DNA of 64,000 nucleotides from NCBI GenBank assembly GCA_964036665.1, contig OZ038532.1, positions 20,921,037-20,985,036 of the forward strand, written 5' to 3'. The translations under genes and the position numbers were made by a program. The notes beneath the pieces were generated by a model. That model was not told the DNA's origin and did no database searches. It saw only the letters and a program-made list of their open reading frames with translations. The DNA is from Gordius sp. MW1 (taxonomy: Eukaryota; Nematomorpha; Gordioida; Gordea; Gordiidae). Position 1 is the first letter of the stretch; each line of letters starts with the position of its first letter. Below, one piece after another: positions 1-11,795 of this stretch.

Positions 1-964
1 TGTCCAAGTCCAAGTGTCACTAAATAAAACTAATTGCAATTGTCCTTAGGTTATGCACCTAAAATTAATTTTTTTTAATTAGAGCAATGTTTGATAAATT
101 TTATTTCTAAAATTTCGTTCTATTATTTTTTATTTAATTATATCTATTCTGATTTTTACTGATATTTAAACCTACAGGTACCAGTGGTTCGAATGATTAA
201 AAACATTTTTATTTTACAAAAACATATTTCTCTGTTTTATGATAAATAGAGCTCTTAGTTTTGTCTTCACTATCGGAATATAATCATGGGGGATTTCGTT
301 TTAAGAATTTCGGACATAAAAAGTATTTTTATAAAATTAAATCAAAATGAGATATTTATTTCAAATCGAGTATATAATTTTTTAAATCAAATCCAAGGCT
401 AGTTCTTGACTTATGGCCAATTAACATTTCTTATTTTATCCTAGGGAGAAACGCATAAAAATTTTATCACCCAGTTAATGAAATATATGCCGATAAAATT
501 CATAAATGGCTTGAACAGGTTTCAAATAATGAACTACGATTTATCTACCATGTGCATTTTAAAGTTTGGTTTTATATGATATAGCTTGATCGGATAACTT
601 ATCAGGAAGGGGCATTCCCCCCCCCCCCCAACCCAATAAATTTTTGAATATTTAACGCATTTAACGTTAATATTTAAATAAATTATAATTTTGCCCTTCC
701 CCAAATTCTAATCAACTTATTGTGCCCCCTCCCCCATCTGCTAAGTCCAATCTTGGCTGCGCACAAGAGCTATAGCTAGATTTTTATCTTGGACTATTAA
801 ATCATTAATCCCCCGTTAATAAGGCTTAAGGGGCTATAGAATTCTCGCGACTATAAAGTGTGAGATAATAAAGAAATTGACCGTTGTTACATACACTGCA
901 ATTGTATCATATAATTGGCCTTCCATTTAATAGTGATCTTACCAACGGGAGTCAAATGCATGGT
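1..964. other. Intergenic, no gene seen
   Basis: No reading frame here looks like a protein and no splice-linked exons were found. The stretch is AT-rich. Around 600-765 a C-rich run and a segment reading like the inner part of the CATGGGCGTAGCC-type MITE (ending near a degenerate TTGGCTGCGC) suggest a decayed copy of that element. Confidence 0.5.
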
Positions 965-1144
965 TGGTGCTGCAAAAACGGCTGGATTTTGTTTGGTCGA
1001 CCTTTGGCTTCAGTCGACTTAACACAAACAGACCAAACATTTGACCAAAAAATCTTTGGACTCTTCATGCGAATGACTACTTTGGTCTGTTTATGTTTAG
1101 TCAACTAAAACCACAAACAAAACCCAGCCGTTTTTACAACACTA
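965..1144. mobile_element. hAT-type MITE, family A copy 1
   Basis: A foldback element of about 180 bp. It starts TGGTGCTGCAAAAACGGCTG and ends with the inverse, CAGCCGTTTTTACAACACTA. The flanks TGCATGGT and TGCAGGGC match at 6 of 8 positions, consistent with an aged 8-bp target duplication. It carries no coding capacity. The open frames across it come from the palindromic TTTGGTCGAC/GTCGACTAAA arms. Confidence 0.75.
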
Positions 1145-1948
1145 TGCAGGGCATTCAACTAAAAAAGACGGTCCATTTACCTTTACAGATGTTACAGCTT
1201 CGTAATAGCGTATTAGAGTGGTTTTGGAAGGAAAAAGTAACTTTAAAATTTTTAAAAATAAATATTTATTTGGCCGGATTTGTAGGCGGTGGGGTCGGGC
1301 TCGGACAGACAAGCAACCTTCCAATTAGCCAAAGAGAGATGCTTCACATTTTTTCATATGGTATGTGGAAGCGAGGTATAAGATATTTCAAACCAGTACA
1401 GTAATAATGTGTTTTATTAATAATTTATAACACGCCGACCAAATCGGACCACGGGGGAGTTGGATCAATAATGACCACCCATAGCTATTAATATAAATTA
1501 AAAATATTTTAAAATTTATAAAATCTCTTCTTTTTAGGATAACGAGTTATTTAGGGAAGCTATTGCCCCAAAATAAAAAGATGCTTATCTTGATATTGCT
1601 ATCTTAATCCTCTCCCCCCCCCCTCTTTCCCTTAGAGATTGACTGTGCTATCTGCGATAATAACTTAAATAGGCTCGGGCGCTATAGTACAGAAGGAATA
1701 CAATATGGGAGAGCAGGAGGCTAACTGAGGACCCATTTATCTAATCGGCTAAATGACCATTAGGTCAATTACACGTTAAAGCTGCCTCCCACGTCTTTCG
1801 TGACCAAAAAATTTCAACAATAAGGAGAAAGATAGTAGGAGATGGACAATGCTCAGGGCAATATGGGAGCGAAGAGGTTTCTAAATAATTAATGTGTGCT
1901 TAAATTACACCTCCGAAATCGCCAATAGGGGTTGTGGCAAGACGTTGA
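1145..1948. other. Intergenic, no gene seen
   Basis: AT-rich sequence with one C-run near 1614. Nothing coding or repeated was recognised. Confidence 0.4.
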
Positions 1949-2032
1949 GTCAATAGTAATTTAAATTTTGTGTCCACTCTGCTTACTACCCTACCCCATC
2001 CAAATCCAGTTCCGCAATTCCTACCGTACATC

Positions 2033-5000
2033 ATGTTTGTACCTATGAGATCGTTCGAAAATGTTTTCCCCATGCTTCCGCAATTGAATGACATTAATAT
2101 AACACATGCCAATTATTATAATTTCCCAAATTTAAATCACCTTCTTGGTTCTGATGATTGTAACCCTGGAAATTGGGGTAAAAATTCCAATGCTGGGATT
2201 TACAGAGGATCCGAAGAATCAATCATGCCACAAGTAAGAAACGATGAAATTAAAAAAATATTATAGTGCTAATATGCCCTATACTTTCTATAGTTATGCA
2301 ATCAGAAGCAGGGAAATAAATTAATATAAAATATATTATAAAAATAAGGTTAATGATGACGTGTTTTAAATTCCGTTTAATCAAAAAATAATTTTTAACC
2401 ACTATCCAGGAAATTGTATATAGTTTAAGTGTTTAATAAGTAATAGTCGTTTTGCATAAGAGGACATGAGCCTTAGATATATTACTATTTAAAATCAATA
2501 AAAAAATTCATTATAATATTGAGACTAAATACATTTAGTAAGTTAAAACGGGCTGGGGCGAGTCGGACAGATATTAGGGTACATGAAGGTTTTAAAAGGC
2601 AAGTAAGTATACATTATGATTTAATAACTTTATGGTTACTTAATAAACAATCTCTTAAGTGTAAGACTTGCTGTTGACAATTGCACACTAAAATCGACAT
2701 TACTTAGGGGCATGGGCCTGGCCAAGATTGGACTTAGAGGGGGGCAATACCCTGGCTACGCCCATGCTTACTGGCTATGTATCGTAATCTAAGGCAAAAC
2801 CGCAAAAATTAAAAATAAGTCATTTAAATATGTATATAATTTCACAAAAATGCCATTGATATTGTAATGTAATTCACTACATCAAGTCAGTAACGATGCT
2901 AACTCCACTGCCCACCTTAAATGAAAAACTTATACCAGCTGACACCATTGATCTACAAAAGCTAAATATAAAACCCCTATTCCCGTCACAGTATTATTGC
3001 CTCATATGTAACCTTGCCTTTGTAAATCCAGAATTATTAATCTATCACTTGAGAGGTGATCGGCACTCAAACCGAATCCGAGCTCTTCATTTAATTATAG
3101 AAGCATTGGAGAAAGGTAAAATTTAACTTTAAAAACATTTCACATATCTTTAATTTGCTACAAGAAGGTTTTTCTTAAGCTTCGACTAATTAAAAATTTA
3201 ACAGTCAGTTTAACCTAATAAATGGTCCAAGAAATTTAATTAATATAATAGTTTAATTTTAAACTTGATCATTTGTTATAAAATGTTTTTAGAAAATCCA
3301 TAATCATGGGCGTAGCCAGCATTGAAATTAGAGGGGGGCAATAAGATTTAAGGAGGGGATAAAATAATAGTTTTTAAAATTTAGCCATAATTTTAATAAA
3401 GTTCAACAAATTTTGGATTTAGAGGGTGCAGCCGCCCCTCCCCCTCGGGTACGCCCATGTCTATAATCTATTTCATAATCGAAAGTTATGGTATTTAAAT
3501 GATGTTTTATGAATTTGTTTAAAATATCTTAGCAGAAGTCAGCTATATATTTTTATTAACATTTTTTTACGTAGGGATTATAAGGGCGACAATTTCGAAC
3601 AAGACGTATACCACAACATTTTATTGTGATCCATGCCAAACTCAAGTCAATTCGCCTCTACAATTCGAGGCCCACATTAACGGTAAGTGGGCGGGGGAAT
3701 GAGTTCTTTGTTGGGCGGTGGGCCTTAGTATTGCAGTGCTGAGGGGTGGGGGAATGTTAGGGATAGTGTTGTAAAAACGGCTGGGTTTTGTCTGGTCGAC
3801 ATTAGGTTTTAGTCGATTATACATAAATAGATCAAAGGTTTTTTGGTCTTTTACTTTTAGTCGTATAAGGAGACCCAAGATTATTTGCTCGGATATTTGG
3901 TCTGCTTGTGTTTAGTCGACTAAAACCAAAAGTCGACAAAAAAACCCAGCCGTTTTACAACACTGGTTAGGGAATTGGTGAGTGACTATGGGACATAGTA
4001 GTTAGGAATATCTTTACTAAGGGGGGGGGGCAAGGGATGTTGCAAGATTTGCATAGCTAACATTTATAAATTAATATCTTATAAATGTTTGAGAGCAGTT
4101 TAAATTCCATTTAGGTGAGTTAACCATGTGGTGAGGCTACTGACGCGAATCTATATTATATTTAGGAAAAGTATTTTAAAAATTTCTCCTAGTAGAGGTG
4201 AACTACTACCTCTTCTAAACTGTTTGCTACAGGTGTCAAACATATCAAAAAAGTTCAAGCTATCGCGAATACGTTAAATGCTGATACAAAGGTGGCAGGG
4301 CCTCAGGCTACAATTGTCGCTAAGACCAATGTTAGGCCACGCGTTGTTATAGAACAGAAGGCTGTCGGCAAAAAAATACAGTGCCAGCCTTGCGACATTT
4401 ATGTCAACTCTAAAAAACAATGGGAGCAGGTTAAATTAATGGTTTTTTTATCATGTATTTAAATCGCTCAGCTTATAATGGGTTTGCTTAACAATTCGTT
4501 AACTATTGTTATACATTTAGCCGCTTTGTTATGTATAATAATTATTTTCATTTAAAGTTGTTTATATAAATGTTTATTAAGAATATCTTTTGTTGATTAT
4601 ATTTAATTCATTAGTACTATTCTTTTTGACCAGGATAGAGTTTCAGATTAACTCATTTGAATTTAATTAAAATTTTATCAAAATTTGGTTAGTATATAGA
4701 CAAGTCTGGTTTCATTATATGAATGTAAACCACAATATTTGACTGAGTATATATTTTTTATTTGAACTTTATAACTCAACTTAATTGAAAGAACTTCAAC
4801 TTGGTTATATCATAACGGCTATTTAGCATTTGTAATTACTAATATATAGTGTAATAAATTTTTCGGGTTAGATTTAAAGTACCTTTTTCTAGTGTATTTA
4901 TCATATTATAGAATTTTGAAAAGCGAAAAAAGTCTTATTTCTTTGATAGTTAAAATATAATGATACTATAGTTTTGAATAAAACAACACTTTTTCAAAAT

Positions 5001-5148
5001 ATATTTATTTTTAATATAAATATTCTAGCACATTTCCAGCAAAAGACACAGGTTAAAAGGTGAAGCCTTGATCAAGCTTCCTGCTTTACCTATAGTAAGC
5101 ACCAAAAAATATAATTTTAATGATTTGATGAAAAACAAAAAACATTAG
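2033..5148 (+). CDS. Three-finger matrin/U1-type C2H2 zinc-finger protein
   Basis: Proposed exons are 2033-2233, 2887-3115, 3575-3682, 4233-4429 and 5029-5148 (stop TAG), all with GT-AG borders and matching phases. The last four exons are well supported. If the first exon is wrong, translation would start at the ATG at 2896, giving 214 aa. Three fingers of the CxxC-x12-H-x5-H kind are visible, beginning YYCLICNLAF, FYCDPCQTQV and IQCQPCDIYV. The second and third each straddle an intron. In ZNF346/ZNF385/ZMAT-type proteins such fingers bind double-stranded or structured RNA, so a nuclear RNA-binding role is inferred. The N-terminal exon is rich in Pro, Asn and Phe and has no recognised domain. 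The exact orthologue is not determinable by eye. Confidence 0.75.
2711..2766. mobile_element. MITE family B, 56-bp deletion derivative
   Basis: Only the two ends of the family remain, CATGGGCCTGGCCAAGATTG and CTGGCTACGCCCATG, with a G-rich centre. The flanks CTTAGGGG and CTTACTGG match at 6 of 8. It lies in the first intron of the zinc-finger gene. Confidence 0.6.
3305..3459. mobile_element. MITE family B, copy in zinc-finger gene intron
   Basis: The element runs from CATGGGCGTAGCCAGCATTG to GGTACGCCCATG. The flanks TCCATAAT and TCTATAAT match at 7 of 8, the mark of a hAT-type 8-bp target duplication. The interior has the family's GCCATAATTTTAATAAA segment. It is non-coding. Confidence 0.75.
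3764..3965. mobile_element. hAT-type MITE, family A copy 2 with perfect 8-bp TSD
   Basis: The 202-bp element begins TAGTGTTGTAAAAACGGCTG and ends CAGCCGTTTTACAACACTG. Both sides carry exactly GTTAGGGA (3756-3763 and 3966-3973). The 8-bp duplication together with TAGTGTTG-type ends identifies a non-autonomous hAT element. It sits in the intron between the second and third zinc-finger exons. This is the best-preserved copy and defines the family boundaries. Confidence 0.9.
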
Positions 5149-5620
5149 CATTTCCAGGTCACTTTCACTTGATTTTTTGTATGTGTACAATTTTAAAGCA
5201 AAAATTTAAGCCAGTCGCCACTATGAACACCAAGATTATATCATTGATGACAAAAAAACAAGCCCTGGAGAATCATTGATAACTTCCAAATAGTGGACTG
5301 AAATATTTGGATCATTAGTGTTTTCTATTTATTTACAATATTTGTTTTATACTAAGATTTGTGATATGAAAATTGTCAATTGAGCAGCAAAATATAATGG
5401 CCTTTTTGAAGTTGTACTGCTAAAGTATAATAATCAGGTTTAACTATATTTTATTTGACCGATTAAGTTTAAATTCAATTTAATGTTCTTGAGCTCTTTC
5501 ATGATATATCAAATGTAAGCTTAGTTCAAAACCTTTAGATTTATTTTTTCGCTTTAAACGATAGTATTCACATTAGAGGTTAGGCCATGCAAATAATTTT
5601 ATAAGGATATAGATAAATTG

Positions 5621-5682
5621 CATTTCTCATCATTAAGATCCTTACAAATAACATTTCTCATCATTAAGATCCTTACAAATAA
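5621..5682. repeat. 31-bp tandem duplication, two units
   Basis: Two identical 31-bp units starting CATTTCTCATCATTAAGATC lie head to tail at 5621-5651 and 5652-5682. They have no coding content. Perfect identity suggests a recent duplication. Confidence 0.9.
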
Positions 5683-5989
5683 CTGTTTTTTATAAATAAG
5701 ATTAAAAACTACCTAAGTTGCAATAGCATCACTATATAAAATATCCCATGTACAGCCAAAAAATTAAATTAACAGTATCAAAAAGCCACATTCATAAAAT
5801 TTAAACGCCTTTTCATGTTATTATACTAGGAGGTTTTTAATCATGTTTACATGGAATAACAATTTCCTTAAATATGTGTACTTAGCTTCAAAGTAATTTT
5901 TTAATTTTTAAAGCCTAAAATTAAATACCCTTTTCATATCTTTAAAAAGAATATAAGATATGAATAAAAATGATTTGAATGAAGGGGGA

Positions 5990-6450
5990 ATCACCAGGCT
6001 TGAACTGGGGGAAATATCGGGCCCTAAAAGATAAACTATATTGGGCCGTAAAGGGATAAACCTTGTCCCCCCCCCCCAAAGGGGGACTCACATTTAATTC
6101 TTTCTTTAGGTCCTTTATATATTTTATTTATCTCCAAGAATAAATCAATTAATCGACTGTGTGGTATGTAAAAATCAATGATGCGTATTGATAGAAATAA
6201 CAAATACGTATAAGCGCGTCGGGGGGGGGGGATAACATACGCGTACTAGAAATTAAATGTAAAGGAATAAAGTTCTAAGAATATATTCAGTACACAGATG
6301 TTACAATCAATTAACCTTTTGTGTCAGGGGGCATGGGGGGAAGAAAAAGTAACATACGTATTGAAATTAAATAGAAAGTAAAAGTATCACTATGAACTTA
6401 AGGTTACAGGAAAAGGGGTTACTCAGTCGTATAAGATATAAGATCAAAAG
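5990..6450. repeat. Diverged copy of the 464-bp LTR-like repeat
   Basis: The block resembles the direct repeats at 47295-47758 and 48720-49182. It shares a GGGCCGTAAA segment, then CGTATAAGCGCGTC plus a G-run, then AACATACGCGTACTAG and AATTAAATGTAAA. It is clearly older than the other two copies and its ends are blurred. Confidence 0.55.
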
Positions 6451-7678
6451 ATCCGACAATGTTAAGAAATCTAACAATAAATGTTGTAATTAATTGAATG
6501 AAATACACTGTTTTACGAGGGGTTGGGGGAAATGGGAAATCCACGTATCAAGGGATACGATAACCCATTATTTGAGAAAAAGACATAAGAAATCACCCCC
6601 CCCCCTCAAAAAAGAGGCCATAAAAATTAACCATTAACAAAAGTTAAGAACAAAAGCTGTGGAGGAAGAGGCACGTGTCTTATTTGTAGATACAATACCC
6701 TCGAAAATAATAAATAAAAGGTACTCGCTAATTAAATATATGGCAGATATATAAAATCTATTGAACGTTTTCTTTTAATGGATATTTACGAAAAATATAG
6801 ATTTTGACATTAAAAAATTTTAAATTGTATATATTAAAAGTGTGTAATGTTTTATCTCAAACTTACACATATTATATATATCTTAGTTAGCAAACATAAA
6901 TCAAAATGCACAATGTTGACATGATTGTTCTCCTATTCACTTTAATTTATGTTTTCCACTAAATCTTTTTAATTGGGAGAATTCTTGGATATTATATAAT
7001 TATCCCATATATTTTGTGTATGTCATACTCAACTTCTTGACCATCTGTCAAATATATCATATCATTTGACAATGGTTAGTTTTGATACTTTTTTAATGAG
7101 TTTTAAATTATGCTTAATCCTAATAAAGATTTTGTTTAATGGATTGTGACGGAAGCCAAAAATGATGGCTTAAAATACTTTTATATAAAAAGACTTTCTT
7201 TGGTATCACGACACACTTTTTATCCGCCACATATGTTCATATTTAAAGATGGAAATAAAGATAACTTATTTTATGCTTAATAAACAATCCGCGTCTTTAC
7301 AAGGCCTATCTTGAGGTGTAGCTGGCCCTTATATCAACTTATCCTCCTATCAATCTATACCTTTAGTCGGGATTGCACATACAGACCAGTCAACAGATAA
7401 CATTTAGAAAGATTTGTGCACCTATTAACAATCACTAATTTAATTTAATTCATTTTCAAGTTATTACATTAAGGTAATAAAATGCTAGTTAAAGACAAAA
7501 CTACAAAGTAAAATATAAAGCAATTAAAAATGCCACAAAAAATAGAGGCTTAGGTGACCATTCAGTCTAATATATTAAATCAGATGTTGATTGTTCTATA
7601 TGGACCCACATTATTCAAAGTCATGTACTTAATAGGCGACGTTTGGGAAATTTAAAATATTTGAATTTAAAATATCGA

Positions 7679-7861
7679 ATGAATATAATTTGGGATGAAC
7701 TTATTGATTCGGATTTAGACTCTGTTATTAATGATTTTAAAATACCAGACATTAAAAAAAATAATAAAGTTGATGACATTTTTTTGACCAAAGTAATATC
7801 AGTTGACAAACCATTTGATCAACACGATGCTGATTTGACCAAAGTAATACCATTAAACTAA
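7679..7861 (+). CDS. Hypothetical small acidic protein
   Basis: A 60-codon frame starting ATG at 7679 encodes a hydrophilic, Asp-rich peptide. Its second half holds two similar segments ending LTKVI (FLTKVISVDKPF and ADLTKVIPLN). No family is recognised. It ends 38 bp before the DUF2439-like frame on the same strand, so it may be an upstream exon or an upstream reading frame of that transcript rather than a separate gene. Confidence 0.3.
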   Translation: MNIIWDELIDSDLDSVINDFKIPDIKKNNKVDDIFLTKVISVDKPFDQHDADLTKVIPLN

Positions 7862-7899
7862 AATTATATTTAATATAGGGTCTGATATGTTATAACATA

Positions 7900-8106
7900 A
7901 TGTGGAGTAATAAATCTACGCGTAAACACAAAATATGGAAAAATGATGCAACATTACATGTATTGGGTTCCAAAGCAGAAGTAAAGGATGATGAAGATAA
8001 AGTTATCATGAAGCTTAATGATTTTTCCAAATTCAGTACCGATCTAACAGAAGGTCAAATAATTTCTATAGGAGCAAAAGATATTTTAATAGTATCAAAA
8101 AATTGA
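7900..8106 (+). CDS. ZGRF1-like DUF2439 domain, stand-alone small protein
   Basis: This 68-aa frame starts at ATG 7900 and ends TGA at 8104-8106, followed soon by AATAAATT. The residues STRKHKIWKNDATLHVLG, then KAEVKDDED and a closing GQIISIGAKDILIV, follow the pattern I know for DUF2439. That domain is found near the N terminus of ZGRF1-type helicases and fungal relatives, and it starts with a K-x-K-x-W-x-D-G-x-L-type stretch. No helicase region follows, so this is either a domain-only protein or one exon of something larger. The assignment rests on pattern memory only. DNA-repair involvement would be inference. Confidence 0.45.
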   Translation: MWSNKSTRKHKIWKNDATLHVLGSKAEVKDDEDKVIMKLNDFSKFSTDLTEGQIISIGAKDILIVSKN

Positions 8107-8431
8107 GTAACAACTAAATAAATTATATTAATTTTGCTTACTCACCAAAAAAAATTGCACTAAAAGACTAGTTCTATCATATTTATTATTAAAAATAAAT
8201 GAAAGGCTTTGGTACAAAACAAATTCTATGAAAAATATCAATTGTGAAACAATAATATTATGATGGAATAGATAGTAACAATTGGATAAATAAAAGTAAC
8301 ACCAAATAAATATAAATATCTCAATAATATTATGTAATATAAAATATTTTATCTACATATGATTTGTAAATATTTAATCATGAAATTTGTATATAAAGAC
8401 TAGATTAAAAAGTATTTAATCAAGGCATTCT
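8107..8431. other. Intergenic, 3' side of two convergent genes
   Basis: An AT-rich spacer between the DUF2439-like frame (+) and the end of the cyclophilin 40 gene (-). Nothing else is seen. Confidence 0.5.
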
Positions 8432-9940
8432 TTATGTCTTTATCTTATACACTTGCATTTCCCCTTTAATAGCAATTAGTTCAGCCATCATTGCTTTGTC
8501 GTGTGGTTTTAATTCAAGGGCCAAATTTAAATCTTTTAAACTTTCTTCATATCTATGCAGACCATGCAAAGATTGAGCTCTTCTAAAAAGTGCTTTTGCA
8601 TTATGAGGATGCAAATCAAGTGCCTAATGAATTTTTTGCTTTAAATTAATATACTATAAATTTCACCATTTTAGATTATATCAATAAAGATTTTAAATTG
8701 AATTAAATCTAATAATTTTGAAATACTTCATCACAATCTTGTATAGCCTCCTGATATTGTTGCATTTTTATTTTGCACGCTGCACTATTATTTAAAATTA
8801 TTTATACTATTCTTATAGGTTTCTACACAATAATATGTTTCATTTGTATATACCTATTTAAGATACAAGTTGTTATCAAATTCAGAATCATGCCATTTTC
8901 TTCAATCCTAAAAGAATGTGGATTTTCAGTAAAGGCATTGAGATATCTAAGTGCTTTTATATATTTCTCGTTGGCTAATGTGTAGTTTTCTTTTTTAAAT
9001 AGCAGTTTACCAAAATGTTTAATATGGGTAGCAATGTTAAGTATATTTTGCACCTATTAAATATTAATATAAAAACAAAATTTATTACATCATTTTTATC
9101 TAAATTGGGATGATCATCAGGCCAATCAGCATACCAATCCCTAATACCATCTAATATATGTGCTCCAGTCTCAATAGACAAAGGATCATAAATTCCACAA
9201 TCTTGAATAACACATTTCTTTAAAAAGTATGAAGTTACTTGATGTTAAAAAAATATTATTGCACAAATGAAATTTTAATTTATTTAATTAAATTAATATA
9301 ATTACCTTAATTATATTATTGTCATTATCTGTTTCAATATTTTGAATTTGTTTAACAACACCCATCCCTTTTACCACTTGTCCAAACACTACAGATTTAT
9401 CATCAAGTTCAGGAATAGGTGTAGTAGTTATCATAAATTTTGAATTATTGGTGTTAGGAGATCCTTCGTTTATCATACTTACAACCCCAGGTTTATCATG
9501 CTGCAAATTTATATAAACCAAGTTTTTTAATTACCTTTTTAATAAAATTTTCATCATCAAAAAATTGACCATATATGCTGAATCCAGAGTTGTCCTTACT
9601 ACTTAAATTTCCACATTCAATATATTTATTGGGAACAGCTGTATATATATTTAATTATCAAATTTTTAATCAAACTTTTATTTATTATTGTCCCTTTATA
9701 GTGCAAATAAACTTCATTTGATTCATTTTGCATACCATGTAACATAGTAGTTTTTGAAAACCCAGTGCAAAGTGCCAAAAAGTTTTCACAAGTTTTGGGG
9801 GTTTCATCAGAAAACAATTCAATTATTATTTTGCCAGCTTAAATTAATATTAATTGACTTAATTTGAGCATACCAAACGCGTTATCTATTAATATATCTA
9901 AAAATACGTGAGGGCGAGGTAGAGATTTATCGACATCCAT
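8432..9940 (-). CDS. PPID: Cyclophilin 40 (PPID) with degenerate isomerase site
   Basis: Eight exons: 9940-9874, 9837-9676, 9638-9535, 9500-9306, 9217-9089, 9053-8854, 8784-8727 and 8623-8432 (TAA), joined in phase to 368 aa, against about 370 in vertebrate cyclophilin 40. The first half is a cyclophilin fold ([39 protein letters not shown]). The second half is a three-repeat TPR domain ([15 protein letters not shown], then [15 protein letters not shown] and [20 protein letters not shown]) that in the family docks the Hsp90 C terminus. The catalytic strand usually reading FHRxxxxFMxQGGD is [14 protein letters not shown] here. By cyclophilin A numbering this gives H54N, R55K, F60K, M61Y and Q63E, plus Q111K, F113M, W121E and H126S. 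The TPR part looks intact. I infer a non-catalytic co-chaperone. Five introns measure only 34-37 bp or slightly more. Confidence 0.9.
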
Positions 9941-10638
9941 ATGATTTCATAAAAAGGTCATTTGATAACAATGACATAGGTTTATTTGTCAAATAAAAGC
10001 AAATAAAAGTAACATGGTAAAACCTTATGCATATTATTGATTATTCAGGGCTATTGATGAGCCTACTTTGCTATTTTAGTCTTTAATATTATTCTTATTC
10101 CTAGCAATGCCTTAAAATTACGCTAAGTACAACAGGAAAAAATATAATACTGCCATATTTGACCATTGTGGGTATATTTTATGATAATAATAAGGTAATT
10201 TAGAACAAAAATAATAAGGCGTTGAAAAAATATGTATCAAACCAAAATTTACTAACGATGATTAAGGTGAAAACAACATTATAAAAATATTTAATTCACA
10301 CGAATTGGAGGAAAAGATTAAATGGATGCAATTGTTAATTGTTAAATTTTGTATCAGACTCAAACTATAAGGTATCTAAATTGTCTATAACATGAATGTA
10401 GTGTAGACTAACATGGATATCTTGGCCTAGACGTGGTAAATTGCCTATTTATGCCAGCACGCGCCATGTATCTCAAAACGTTTCAACCATAGGCTCTGTT
10501 TGTTACTTGGAGCACAAGATAGCATATAAAAATGCGAGAGGGCTGGGATGAACAAAAAGAACCTAAGCAATCATAAGTGCTGGCAACTATAAAGAGCAAG
10601 TTAATATGAAATTTCCTCCAGTTAGCATCTATTAAGTA
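9941..10638. other. Intergenic, no gene seen
   Basis: This is the upstream region of cyclophilin 40 and the left flank of the hAT element. No coding or repeat feature was recognised. Confidence 0.5.
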
Positions 10639-11159
10639 CAGGCGCGTAGCCAGGATTTTCTCCGGGGGGGGGGGGGGAAATTTCCAAAAAATTTTTTTTG
10701 GGGGGGGGGGGGGGGGGAAATTTCCAAAAATTTTTTATAACATTTTTATTTCAACATTAAAATTATAAAATTTGGTATAAAACATAAAGAAAGTCATGAT
10801 AAATAATTTAATATTTTCTTTTTCCCAGCGTCATCTGTGTTGAAGCTTAAATATATATTGTTGAAACTCCGATTACAAAAACACGAAAAGACTAAACTAA
10901 ATAACTAAGAGCGATTTTGTGTATATAGGGTAAGATCGCGTGATGGTGGGGTGATACGCGTGATGTTGATTAGAATTTGAATACGACCGCGCAGTATGCA
11001 GTTTATAACATCTCCTACCCCTTAAGTTATTCCATATCTTTCTATAGGTTTTCGGATTCGTGTAGATCGCCGGACCGTCCCAAAAATGCCCTCTACTTAA
11101 GTCCTCACTTTCAAAATGAGGTTATATCGATTTGTAATGACCTAATTGTTAAAAAAAAA

Positions 11160-11765
11160 TAGTCAATCAAATAAACAAATCTCCCTTCTTCACAATTCTT
11201 TGTGATGAATCTGGGATTTAACAAATGTCCATGTGTGCTCGATATATTGACTCTTCTACATTAACAATAAAAGAAGATTTTTTACAGTTTGTGATACGAC
11301 TGGAAGAGGGCTAGGCGACTTAATTATAAAGAGCATAAAAGATCTTAATATAAATATTAATTTGTTAAGAGGTCAGGGATATGATGGAGCCAGAAATATG
11401 AGTTGAAATGTTGTCAGAAATTTAAGATAAATCAAATAAAGAGAAATTGAAGCAAGCTGGTATGATCACGATGTTGCAACAGAAGCTGCAACTTCAAAGC
11501 ACTTAGATCTTCAGCAAGTTAGACAATTAGCAGAAACTTTAGTATTAGTAGTCGAACCTAAGGCTAAGTTGTATGATTTTGAACTTAAGAAACAAGTTTT
11601 GGCAAATTTTTAAATAATATTACCTCTGAATCTTGCCAGAAACGCGAATGAAAATAAATTATAGAAGGATTTCGTCCAACTCTTCTTTACCTATTAGCTT
11701 TTATATAAGAAATACTATGTCAAAAAATAGATGAAATAGATTGGCCCTTTTTATAACATTTTCCT
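11160..11765 (+). pseudogene. hAT (ZMYM1-like) transposase fragment, plus strand
   Basis: Broken frames read FFTILCDESG, then IKEDFLQFV and LRGQGYDGARNMS, which are landmarks of the DUF4371/RNase H-like part of ZMYM1-type hAT transposases. Most of the middle is then skipped, and remnants LDLQQVRQLAETLV and AKLYDFELKK follow. Stops and frameshifts are frequent. The end overlaps, in inverted order, sequence also present in the adjacent minus-strand fragment. Confidence 0.65.
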
Positions 11766-11795
11766 TTCAACATTAAAATTAAATAAAGAAAGTTA

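Larger units (their letters stand above)
5149..7678. other. Intergenic; tandem duplication and a decayed repeat, no gene
   Basis: No gene was recognised. The stretch holds a 31-bp tandem duplication at 5621-5682 and a diverged copy, about 5990-6450, of the 464-bp repeat found at 47295 and 48720. The shared stretch includes CGTATAAGCGCGTC followed by a G-run and AACATACGCGTACTA. Confidence 0.5.

Noticed and set aside
884..1108. 74-codon plus-strand frame
   Set aside because: Largely inside MITE family A copy 1; starts at a non-ATG codon and has no protein-like composition.
7621..7809. Minus-strand 62-codon frame over the acidic small protein
   Set aside because: No family resemblance; the opposite strand is in line with the DUF2439-like frame that follows it.
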